Below the pieces are notes generated by a model, which was not told the origin of the DNA, did no database searches, and worked only from the letters and a program-made list of their open reading frames with translations. A stretch of DNA of 64,000 nucleotides from Thunnus maccoyii (Eukaryota > Chordata > Actinopteri > Scombriformes > Scombridae): NCBI RefSeq assembly GCF_910596095.1, contig NC_056544.1, positions 16,911,155 through 16,975,154 of the forward strand. Reading direction: 5' to 3'. This document shows, in pieces, positions 10,614 to 23,019 of the stretch (its first letter is position 1; each line of letters starts with the position of its first letter). A program made the translations under genes and the position numbers.

Positions 10614-13600
10614 GTAAGGCACAGTGTCTGAACTTTTTCCACGGTCAGTCATTAGCAGCGAGGGTTTCAAAGTCGGGCTGGTCAGTGTAGGATTAGGGCT
10701 CCACACACTGGAGTACCTTTCAATCTTTTTTTTTTCTCTTCTCTTTAGCCCTTTGCTCAGTCACATTTCATTGGGTTTGCTCATTTATTCAAAGTGCAAA
10801 ACAGGGCAGTGCTCTCTGTATTTACCTTGGCTCTGTGTCCTACTAAAACCAGGAGTGTGTGTGTGTGCATGTGTGTGTGTTTGTGCCCCAGCTCTTTCAG
10901 CAGGACCCTGAAGACAGAGAAGGGAGTCATTCAAACTGAGCAAGCACTGATCTTGTGATTTTTTTCTTTTCTTTTTAATATGAAAGAGTATTATTGAAAG
11001 TCTTTGACTTGAACTTCCTAAAGCTTGACCTCTCAGTCTTTTTAACTTTTAAATGTCTTCCTCAATGAATTGTGTTTTGCTGTGACTATAATTTGGGGTT
11101 CCTTGCTTTTGTGGGCTATGGTGAAGTGGAGACCTTTTATAATGTGAAGCATATGGGGCCATTCTTGTGGAAGACTTGTACCCAGTAATCTGTCCTTTGT
11201 TTATTGTTTGGTCTCTTCTGCCGGTGGATAAATGATGGAGACAAACAAATCGAGAGAGTGTGGCTGTTTTCTTTGAGCTACAGCTGCTGCGTGGTATTTG
11301 CGGCCTTAGGGCTATGCTTCTCAGGCAGCCATTGTTGATGACATGTACAAGCGTCCTCACATCACAGCAGCTGCAGTCCTCTTCACCTGAATATCAGTCC
11401 CTCCCTTTCCCTGCTTACAGCTTGAAATCAGACACACACCTGCATTTACACCCTGCTGCGCACCTTTCTTTCAAGCAACATAAACCATGCAGGTTGCCCC
11501 AAACATTTTGCAGGCTAAACTCTTTCAAGATTAGCTTTAATTACAGACCCAGCGAGACAGGAGAAACACTTTTTTTTTTTTTTTTTGAACTGGCAATTAT
11601 AGCTTTTGTTGCTGGTTCTATTTTGAGGTCAGAGTCGTATGAACAATATCTGTGTCTGAAGGCGAAAGAAATGCGCGCCTGAGCAAAGTCAGACACCCAA
11701 AGCGTCCGTTTTCTTTCACTGATAACAGGCGGCAATTATAAAGAGTTGGCAGAGTGACAAATGAATGGGGATGCTGATAGTGTGGTTTGGACAGGTGGGT
11801 TGGCAGAGGGTTGGGGTTGTGTACTGTAAGCAGAACACTGTGATCTAACTCTGGGAAGAACAGCATGGGCCAGAGCACTGGGGCATTTCACTTTGTCACA
11901 GTGGTGCCACGGCCACTTGGCTGACATGTGTAAGCCATTAAATGTAGAGAAGGAGACCTGGGAAAAGGAAGGAGAATGAAAGCAATAAAGAGGCAAGAAT
12001 GGCAAGAAAGAAGGGAAAGAAAAAGAGAGATGGAGAGAATAAGCGAGTGAGAGTGGGAACGTAATCCATTTTGGAACACATTCCACTATGACCTTGGGAT
12101 AGAAAACAGTAATTAGGGAGTACTTTAGGAGCCTTAAGGGCGCACAGATTTGCTCAGAGCTAGGGCTGTCATTTTTATTCCTTTCAAAATATCTCATGAA
12201 AATGTGGGACAAATACATGTTAGACTTCCAGGGTTACTAAATAAACTTGCTAAAATACCCGCTCCCCTCTTCCGTGGCTTTTTTCTTCTATAGATTTCAT
12301 GGTTTTGTTTATTTCAGTTCTTCAGCAGTAGTGAATGGGTGTCAAAGCCGCAGCGTAAACATATAGAGCCCCTGACAGGAAAAGGCCAGAACAAACTGTG
12401 GCCTTGTCCCTCTCTGGGCCCTGAAACCAGCCTGTTAAGTCACTCTGGACATGTTATCCCGCAGTATGAGGCAAACAATCCTGCCAAGTATAAATACAAG
12501 GCGGTTTGGAACAGTGAACCTGATGGTATCAGAGTTATTAGGTGGCTATTAGATGTGAACGCTAAATACCAGCTGCGAGTCTACAGCCAGAGGATAAGGG
12601 CAAGAAACAAATGTGGTGTGGTTGTACAACCACTGCCATCTGATGTGAGTGGTAAACAGGCGTGAATAGTTCCTTTTATGTGCTGGGCAGACAATGAAAT
12701 AAAGCTGATAGGAGAAAATGTAGCCTAAATATAGTAAAAAACATTTCAGTACAGCAGGCCCCTGCAGGCAGCCAGACTTCCTGAAGCATTTATGGCACTT
12801 TAGGTGTTACCAGACAAACAGCGTAGGAGATCATTAATCTGTCCAGAGACTCCCAAAGAGACAGTAGTGTACTGTATGTGTGGCTCCTATTTTCATAGGA
12901 AGAAAAAATACATGTCTTACAAGATTGGTTGGATGGACTTTAGCATCAATGAAAGCTAAATTCTTAGCCATAACAGCAGTGGAGTCTGTACCAGATAAGG
13001 TTTGTGTTGAAGTGTAACAAGGGGTTGGGTGCTATTTGGAAAATGTTTTTTTTTTTTTTCTTTCAGTGATGAATATCAGTGGACCTATTTTTATTTCAGT
13101 TTAATGGACCTATAAAAATATTCAAGTTGTCAGAAAATGGAGGCTGTTGCCATAACATGTCAATCATAAACCAGAGGCGAGAGCCAAAAGAGGCAATTTC
13201 GTTTGATTTCGGAGTGTGAATGTGGGGGAGGGATCCTTTGATTGCTTTCATATGTGTGCAGGAATAGTTATAGTTTGCTTTAACTAGTTTGAAAACACTG
13301 GGCAACTCTTACTAAATTACAACCAATCCATTTGAATAAAGATTAATCGATAAAGGCAGACTTTTATCCGGTAAAACTACACCAAAGTTTGGTTGTAGCA
13401 GCTTCTCCAATATAAGGATTTGATGCTTTTCTGCTTCATATCATTGTAACACTTTTTGGCTTTGGGATGTTTGGTATGAAAAAAACCATCACTTTGAGCT
13501 CTGATGCTAACTCGTGGTAGGAATTTGTCACGAATCTGGCATTTTACAACTAAATCCATCATCAAATCCAAAAAGCTGAAATACTCGTCTCATCATGGAC

Positions 13601-16600
13601 ACTGTCTTGAAAACATATAGCATCTTTACCTTATACTTTCCTCATTTGAATAAGACTTTTTCTCAACACTGTATTTCTTCTTCCACTAGTTTGTACAATT
13701 ATGTAAAAGCAATCTATATGATGATGACCACACAGAAATCACTAATAGAAAATGCAGCCAGGGAGCCTCTAGACATGTAGCAACCAGCCTAATCACATAG
13801 AAACACACTTCCACGTAAATGGATTTGGTTGCTTTGGCTCAAGCCAAGGCTCTGGAGAGTTTTATTATTTGTGACAGACAAGTATGCAAAGTTTTTGCCA
13901 ACTGTTGTCACCACAATGGACTCAAAAATGAAAACAACCATGAGGTCATCATTCACATGATTAGGCCGTGATTTAACCCGTAGGGGCTGACTAACTCTGT
14001 CTGAGTTTTTGGAATTGCTCTCTTCCTGCAGTGCGTGTCCACTTACATGTTGCCGTCTTCTTTCATCTCGCGGTTCACCTGCTCATACAAAATGGAAGAT
14101 TCCATACAGTGCAGGCCAGGTGAAGGGTGTGGCTCTTGAAATAGAAGCATGCTGCATCCCAACACTTTAATTTGGCTTCCTACTCTATCTTCCTGCATTT
14201 CTTTGCTCATAAATGAAACATTTTATTAATTTATTTCAATGTTCAGGGTGATTGAAAGGAAGGCATTTGGAATAGGTCCCAGCAGGTGATGGTCATGCAT
14301 GTGTGAACGTGGCTGACAGCACCCACGCAGCCGAGTCAAGCTCTTACCTGTAGGGGTTGGAGCTAGGGGAGCCAGACACACCCTAATCCCCCAACATCCT
14401 GACCTTAGTAAACCTGTTGCAGCTTGTTCACAGTAGACCTGGCAACCCTTTTTTTTTTTTTTTTAAAAATCACTCAGCCTACCCAAGTCCTCTCTACCAG
14501 CCTTGCTCTCACAGTGCCATGGGTGGGCTCGGGATTTGAGTTCCTTGGCACTGCTTATTCTGCCTTTGTGAGCTAATGCTGTGCCTCAAACCAGGAACAA
14601 AAGCAGTCAGTGCAAATTAAAGACCAATTATCTTTAGTGCGTGCTGGGGCAAGTCGCTCACGTTGGCTTGAATGATGAGTGGGAGAAATGAGAGGTCTTA
14701 GTAGGAAAAGGATGTTGGTTACTGCTGTGCTGCACATGAGTTATTCATGTGAAATTAAAAAGCTGCAAGCTGATATTTAGAAGTTTTGTGAGTTATTTTA
14801 TAAAGTGATGTATTGGCATCTTTTGTAGATATTAATGGCTTTTAATTGAATTGGCTTGAACTTTAATTTCCCTTTGTTTAATTACCTTGAAATTGCCCAC
14901 TAAGTATGTAATTAAGTAGGAAATTACTGTGCCTGGGCCAAGTAAAAGTCCGGCACATAACCTCCTGAAAAAACAACATTTTTGCTTTTAAGTGTTTGTA
15001 TAGATAAAAGAAACGAGATAATCAGTGAGCTTTTTCAACAGCCAGGCTAGCTGTTTCCCTCTGTTTTCAGTCTTTATGCTAAGCTAAGCTAACGAGCTGC
15101 TGGCTGTTCTTTATATTTAGCATATATTGAGCAATTAGTTCAATATCACTCTCAAAATGTCAAACTACTCCTTTAAAAATCCAACTCATAACTGCTGTAG
15201 CAAATTAATTAACAGTCTCTGGGTCACATAGAGGGTAAGTGTTGGTTAGATTCCCTTCTAATCTCTAGTTAGCATAGTACTTTGACACTTCCAAAACATT
15301 ACTAAGCCCTCTTCCCATGCCTCTGCCCTGGAGATACACAGAGTCTAAGTACTGGCCGACCTGTTCATTAATTTCCCATTAGTCAACAGTTTTGCCTCAG
15401 AGTCTCAAGGGAAATAGACTAACCCTGCCATTAGTTCCAACAACCCCCAAGTACCTCTTCCCCTTGCTCCCACCTCCTCCAACACACATACTCACAAAAC
15501 ACCCAGCTCGGTTTCCCCGAGTGATGACCTCTTCATACACATGGCCTCTTTCATTCCGCTCTGAGGGTTGGTTTAAGCCGTGGCTACAATGTGCTCTGGT
15601 TTATGGCTCCCTCTCTGGCCCCCTTCAAAGTGTTGGGCTGTAGCCTGCAGTCATTTCAGACTTAATTGACAGACACATTCTTGACTGCGGATAGTTTAAT
15701 CACAACAAACAATCGGGGTCATTCAAGAAGGATGATGATATCTTTGGCAGCATTTGGAATGTGTGTCTCTGTGTGTGTGTGGTTGTGTTTGTGTTTGCAT
15801 CAAATCTGAATCATTAATCAACCAGAATTGATCACTTATCTCTTACAAATGCAGCACACATGTATAGATCAATGATTTTTTTTTTATTTTAAAGTCGTCA
15901 ACATTCAGTCAAAATCTGGCTCAGCAGTTTGTTTGATCAGGGAAAGAAAGATGAAGCCCTTGAATTACTTCCATCGTTGTCCCCGGTGTTTTCACAGTCC
16001 ACCAACCATTATCAAGATGGAGACAGGAATTCTATGTCCGACAGTAGGAAATAATAGAACATTGGAACTGAAAACTAGAAACCATTGAACCATATGAACA
16101 ATCAGTAAACCGACAAGGTAAAATGTATCACAGACACCCCAAAAAGAAATCAGATCATAAAAGACAACAGTTGAATGACATAGTTCGAGATGTGAATATC
16201 ATGAATGAAAAATTAAAACATGAAATATCCACATTCTATCAGGGAATACTATCTATCTATCTAAGTTTGTTTCACTGGCTGTGATGTGGCTGTCAACACC
16301 CCTCACCTCCTTGAAATAACCGGGAAAAGTAGCTGGGAGCACTTTTGTGGAAAAATCCTCAAAATCTCACACAACACAAATCAACAACTGCAATTTGCCA
16401 CTTTGTTCACACACACTATGTGCACACTATTGGCTAAAATCAAACTCAGGTTTATCTTTAATTAGTCTGCTGATAATCTGTTTGGTCTATCGATTGTTAA
16501 GTCTATGAAATATGAGAAAATGGTGAAATCTGGCGATCACAATTCCCCAGAGGCTAAGTTTTTATCTTCGAATGAAAGAAAATCTGCAAATCCTCACATC

Positions 16601-17309
16601 TGTAAGCTGGAACCAGCTCATTTTGGCATTTTAACCTAATAAAAGACAATTACTGTTATCTCCGTCAGTTGATTAACAGACTAATTGTTCGTTAGTGTGG
16701 GCGAGAGGCAACAGTTTGCTTTTCTCCAGCTGACAGGCAGCTACAGGGAGGCCATACAGAGATGACTAGATAAGAGAATAAGGGATGTGTCTGTGGGTGT
16801 GGTAGGGCTGCGGGGGGGAGACAGGCTCTCTCCAGACCACCACTGCAGGAAGTTCATGGCCATGAGGTCAGAGGGACACGCCATCACTCAGGGATTTACA
16901 GCAACTGGTTTCAACCGGAATTCTTTGAAAGTTTTTTTTTTTCTTTGTCATTGTTACTTTGACTGTGGTAACTAGCTAGCTGGTGTTCAATCTTTTGATA
17001 CCACTGTACTGTATCTCTCTTTGCAGTAGAGATAAGTGGCAGTCATCTCTCACCTGTTAAAAAGCCGTTGGTTTACTGTTCATTTGTGACACACACTGTT
17101 GGCCGTTGCTGCTCAAACAAGACACCCTCTGTCATACAATCTGGTATTGAGGTCATTCTATAAAGATATCTGGGGGAAATGTGGACACAATGACTGAAAG
17201 CTGAGGACTTTGACCATCAAATATTGACTTGAGCAAAGTCACCTGCTTAAAGCGGGAATGATGTGAGGTAGTTGAAAGGCCTGAGCCACTACTTCTTTAT
17301 TTTCAACAG
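10614..17309 (+). other. tns3: tns3 intron 1
   Basis: This 6.7-kb intron has no convincing exon. It contains T runs (11571-11586, 13047-13059, 14451-14464), a MITE remnant (about 14960-15176) and an AT-rich, homeobox-site-like stretch at 14780-14940. ORFs here, such as 12339-12665, show no family resemblance. The intron ends in TTTTCAACAG. Confidence 0.7.
14960..15176. mobile_element. degenerate MITE copy (GCTAAGCTAAGC-core family)
   Basis: The core at 15068-15092 carries CAGTCTTTATGCTAAGCTAAGCTAAC-type sequence. The right end, AAAATGTCAAACTACTCCTTTAA, matches the terminal repeat of the copies at 22755-23163 and 37274-37748. The left end (ACAACATTTTTGCTTTTAAG) is a weak match, so the boundary is approximate. 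Confidence 0.6.
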
Positions 17310-17327
17310 GACGGCCCCAGATTCAGG

Positions 17328-20300
17328 ATGGAGGAGGGATATGAGCTCGACCTGACGTACATCACAGAGCGCATCATCGCTGTGTTCTTCCCCCGGGGAT
17401 GTTCAGAGGAGATCTACTCACACAACCTGAAGGATGTCACGCGAATGCTCAAGTCCAAGCATGCAGACAATTACCTGGTCAGTGCTCGTGCGTATGCTGC
17501 TCGCTGTCTCTCCGAGCCAAGTGTCAAAGTGCAAACAGCATTGATGTCAGGGCTCATGGGCTTTCAGTGGATGTTGACAAAGTATTGATCTCAGAGCGCT
17601 TAGCTCATCTTTTTTACGCAAGCTAACGTAAGAATCAGTCAAAGCAGACGTTTGTTTTAGAAGTGAGGTGCAGTAATCTTGGAGACAACGTGTTAAGTCA
17701 CACACTTTGTTTTATGTTTTCTTTAGATTATCAACCTGTCAGAGAAAAGACATGATCTCTCTAGAATGAACCCAAAGGTAAGTTTGCGTGTTGAGATATC
17801 CATTCATCTTCTTTTATCAATTGTATCCAGTTCCAGTAAACACTATAATATTGATTGGTAATGCAGAGGATGTGCCTTCTAGTTGTGTACAAAGATGCGG
17901 TGTATGTTCACAGTGTATAATGTGTCTGTAGACTTTGGATACAGGCTGGCCAGACTTCCATGCTCCACCTCTGGATAAGATCTGCACCATCTGTAAGGCC
18001 ATGGAGGGCTGGCTCAATGCTGACCCTCTGCATGTGGTGGTTATACACTGCAGGGTGAGCATTCACAAGTTTTGTTGTATCAGCTGTATTTTGGTGTCTT
18101 GTTAATAATTTAGCCCTCATAATGTACCCCTGACGGACCACATTTTCATTACACATTTCTAAAGTTTTGTTAAAGCCCCTGAAAGTTTCACATTTTGAGT
18201 ATATCTCTATGATGTTAAATAAGAAACAAATGAAGAAAAAAACATCTGTAGGCATTATTTATGAAGAGGTTATCGGATCAAATTAAGCCAATCTGTTCAC
18301 AAGAACTGCTGTGGTTTGATCAAATTTAATTGACAGTGACCTAACAACCAACCAAACATCACTGGAGTTTGATTCAAATGTTGTTAGATCTTGTTGGTGC
18401 ACAAAGCCTTTTCCTAAATGAACCCTGCCCACTTCAAACCAGTGTAAATAACACTGAGAAAAAGAAATACAGAAATATCCCACAGGAATTAACCAACACT
18501 TTTCTAACTTTGGCAGAAAATAGCATGTTTATGTAGGAAGATGATTGAGAAAATAAGTTTTTAGGGCCTTTGAAACAGAGTACAACCAGAAGTTTTAAAT
18601 GTGTAGTGAATCATCTCCTGTCCTCTCTTGTTTCTTCAGGGCGGCAAGGGTCGGATCGGTGTTGTCATTTCATCCTTTGTGCATTTCACAGATGTATCAG
18701 CCAGGTAATCGCTGCTATGTGTCACATTTTTAATCCTATGTTACTATAAATGTAATTGAAGTCAGGATTTATCATAATACGCCCACTCACTGTTGCCAAC
18801 AAATGATATCAACAACAACCCACAACACACATGGAGACTCATTTCGTAGACCACAAGCAATGTCATCGCTCAACCGCAGCTGATTTGTTTACCTCCCTTA
18901 ACTGAGGGTCAAGGTGATTCAGAAAGTGAGTCAAAAGAATATCACCAAATTCAAAGGAAAACCACACAATTTGCAGTATGAATCACCCCATATAGAGTTT
19001 CATGAATCAACTCGGAAACATGTTAGTTACTGTAACAGCTTCTGGCCACAGTTTCGGTTTCATAAAATCTATTCATCTCGGAGAAAAGCGATTCTAATTT
19101 TCAAACCGTTGTCAGTCAAATTGATTCAAACCAGGTTGCCGCTTTTGCTAAGCCCTAAAGTCAAGAAATGCAGCAAACATTTTGAGAGACGGGCCCGGTG
19201 TTATGCCACTATGTAGATCCTTTCTACACACAGCAGTCATTGTGGCATGAGCACACACGGGCCTTCTGGTTTGACCAATCTCTGCCTCCCTTAGTGTTTG
19301 TGTCCCACTGAGGAGGACCGGGTCGGTAAGGTGAATGTGAAAGACAGAGGGCAAAAAGAGGTAGAGGAAGAGATAGGAAAACAATGAGGCAGAATTACAA
19401 TGGAATAGATTCGGGGGGGGGGGGGAGCAGAGAGAGAGGGACGACGAGAGAGAAACAGAGCTGTGGTGAAAAGGCTCCAGCGCCTGTTGGTTTTAGGGCT
19501 GTCTGAATAGCCGAGCTGTGCACACACTCTGGCCTTTCTCTGTCCTCCTCTCCCCCTCCGTGTTTACTTAAGGCTGGCATTCTCTTCCTCTCTGCTGGAA
19601 TCCCTTGTCTCTCCGGTTACTTTCACTCTTGTCCATTATGCATGTGTATGCATGTGTGTCTGTGTTGTCCTAATTTAAGTTAGGGTTAACACCATTCAAT
19701 TATAGAGCAGCAGAGTGTAATCTCTCTCTTAAGTCATAATTACCTAAAGTGTTTAATGTGTCTCCCCGTCTCCCTCAAAGTGCTGATCAGGCGTTGGACC
19801 GCTTCGCGATGAGGAAATACTACGATGATAAGGTCTCAGCTCTGATGACACCTTCGCAGAAACGGTAAGACCCAAAACATAAGCACGCCCTTCTGTATGA
19901 TAACATACGTCTATATCCATCCATCCAGCTGGTGCTTTGTTGGCCCGTGTCTCCGTCCAAACACATTCAGACCCACCTGATTCAATACAGACTGTGTGTG
20001 CCCTGATGTTGTTTGTCTATTTTTTTTTTCAATGAGAAGATAGTCATTGTTGATAATTGTAATGAGAATGAGCTCCCATGGTGACCTGGCATGATCCTAA
20101 CCCTTGTGTATTACGGTGAATCATCATCGCTCACACCAATGTCTCTTTTGGAGAACTGGTTTCTCAGATTTGTTTTATTATAGTTTCTCCAAGCTGTCTT
20201 GTAACCATGTTTATCTGAGATAAACCTTCAATGATGGCAACATGGACAGATGACACTATATCAGGATGGTTGGGCATTGTTGCTGATGCTGAGTTGATAT

Positions 20301-20777
20301 AAATGTCTGAACGATACTTTTTGCGATGCCTTACTTTGAGGGATACAAACATTTGTTATGTAACATGTTCTTCCAACCTTCTCAAATGTTTCTTTGTGCT
20401 AAGCTAAGCTAACCTGCCGCTGGTTGTAGCTTTAAATTTCTTGCCTTGACAAACAAACGATGGAGATTGAGTTGCATTATGTGTGTCAGATCCAGTCTGA
20501 ACTTGGCAAAAAATATTATTTAAATTAGTAATTTTTGGATTAAAGAATATGTAAACATCTGTCAGCCCTAAAAACATACACAGCATGTTTAATGTGTTTT
20601 TGGTTTTGGTAATACATAGTCGCCCTGAATATTATTTAACTTCGCCTCTGTGCTTTCATGTCAGGTATGTTTGGATCCTCAACAGTCTTTTAAGTGGATC
20701 CATGAAGATCAACACCTCCCCCTTGTTCCTACACTGCATCATCCTTCACGGGATGCCGAACTTCGACGCCACTGGAG
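17328..20777 (+). other. tns3: tns3 PTP-like domain exons
   Basis: Six exons encode the PTEN/auxilin-like phosphatase fold. A WPD-type loop reads GWPDFHAPP (Asp codon 17953-17955). The P-loop reads HCRGGKGRIG across the 18054/18640 junction, with Cys at 18049-18051 and Arg at 18652-18654. The HCX5R signature is therefore intact. Tensin-1 has Asn in place of the Cys. Phosphatase activity of TNS3 itself is not established by sequence. Confidence 0.9.
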
Positions 20778-22968
20778 GTTAAGCTCATATTGTTTACCGC
20801 CACACACAGCTGCAACTCCCACGGAAAATACAGTCACTGCTATCATGACAGTATACAAGAATCCAGACACAACCACATCAGTGTCGGGGCAGTAAACAAG
20901 ATGGAGATTTATCTGCCCTTTATATCTTTCTCTCTTTCCAACACACATACACACACGCAGGCTCAGACACATAGAAGCACTTATACTGTACATATAAACA
21001 GAACTGAAGAGAAGAACGTCTTTATGGGCTCCCAGTAAATCCACGGCAATTCACACCCACGTTTGCATGTAAATTGCTGTTTTCACTCATTTGAGTGAAA
21101 CAACAAAGCTCTTCGTCACATGTGAAGTTGAAATCTCTTTCTCACAAGAAGAGCTTATCACACTTGAGCTGTGAGCAAAACCATCTCAAAAGCTTCTCAT
21201 GAATATCTTACCTGACAGGCTACTGAAGGTCGTGATATAAATTCACTTGTAACAAACATTTTTTGAGAATTAACCTTTTTTCTATTATGATTTTTTCAGT
21301 ATGTCGACCATACATCAAAGTCTACCAGGGAATGCAAGCAGTGTATTCATCTGGAGTCTAGTAAGTAGCTCTCACATGCGGTATAGTAATGGAAACATTA
21401 TAGTTTACATCAAAGAATGCAGAAATACATCAAAATAATTTTCTGTTTAACTTAGTTTAATGCTGATTTTAACTCGGAGTTACTGCTTTCTGTAAATATT
21501 TATGACTGCTTTCAAACTCCAGCTCATTTTGCCTGACTTCTCTGTTGTTTTTCTTTCAGTCATATTGGTCCAGGCCACAGAGGCCGTGTATGCATCACTC
21601 TGGAGCCTGCCCAGCTTCTAAAAGGGGACATTATGGTAGGAAAACAAACAAGATGACTGTTCAGAATTTCATTACTCATTGTAGCAATCACCATATATAT
21701 ATATATTTTTTTATTTTCGTTTAGATTAAATGTTATCACAAAAGTGACATTTCTTCGGAGCGTGAAGTCATCTTCCGGCTGCAGTTCCACACGGGAGCAG
21801 TGCAGGGCTACAACCTGATGTTTGAAAAAGAGGACATGGAGACTGCCAACAAAGGTAACAAAAAAAAAACAAAAAACCCAGGGAACAGGTCTCAACATGC
21901 CGCTAGTTTACAGCAACTCCTCTGCTCCTCGCTGCGTTTTGCGGGGCTCAGTCTGGACTTAATTTAGACTTGGCGCTTTGAGACTGATAATCTTGTTTTC
22001 CCAAACATGTTACGTGTACTGAGACAATCTTAGCTGCAGACCAACAACATCGTTCATCTTTCCAATTCTGAGTGGCCACACTCATTGCATTCCTGTGTGC
22101 TAACATTTCAGATCCCAGATTTCCAGATTACGGTAAAGTGGAGCTGGTGTTCTCTGAGGGACCGGAGAAGATACCAGGTAGATTCCCAACTCTTCAATGT
22201 TTCAATAAGTTGCTACAGGGAGAGCTAGTTGGAAAAGCAGACACAAGTGCTTTCTCCATTTTCCCCTTCGTGCCTTCCTGTGCTCTGTTCCTCCCCCTTT
22301 GCCCCCCGGTGAGAAGGGATGTGGAATGCTGCAGAGGGGAAATGTAGTGTGAAGTGTGTGCTGACAGAGAGGTAAAGAAGCACAGCATGTGCTGCCTCAG
22401 AGCCCCACAGGAGTGAAACTATGTTGTGTGGGTCTATATATGTGTGTCTGATATTGCATGCGCTGTATATATTTTCTGGTGTGTCTGTTAAACACATTTT
22501 CAAAAATGTAACAATCCTCTTTGTTCCAATTACACAATGAGAATGGTCAGAAAAGGTCAGAAAGATTTTTCGGTAGAATTTTGGGCATGCGTTGGTCTAT
22601 TTATCAAAAACTTGACATTTCCAGTCATTGTTATCCCCCAACAATGTGATGTAGATATGATTTCAGTCAACAGCCTCAGGGGTCACAGTAAAACCTCGAA
22701 TAAAACCCGCTTGGGCGTTATTTTTTGTTATATCCCATGATATGTTGAGGCCATTTTAAAAGGAATAGTACAACATTCTGGAAAATAATATGCTTACTCC
22801 CTTTTGTGCCAAGAGTTTTATTGATGTCACTCTCATGTCTGCATGGTAAATAAAAGCTGGAGCCAGGAGACGGTTAGCTTAGCTAAACATAAAGACTGGA
22901 CGTAGGAAATAGTTAGCCTGGCTCCGAATAAATGTAAAAAAAACAAACAAACTCAAATGCCCATTAAT

Positions 22969-23019
<51 letters not shown>

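Noticed and set aside
12339-12665. 108-codon ORF in tns3 intron 1
   Set aside because: Starts at a non-ATG codon region, no recognisable similarity, no clear acceptor/donor pair that would join tns3.
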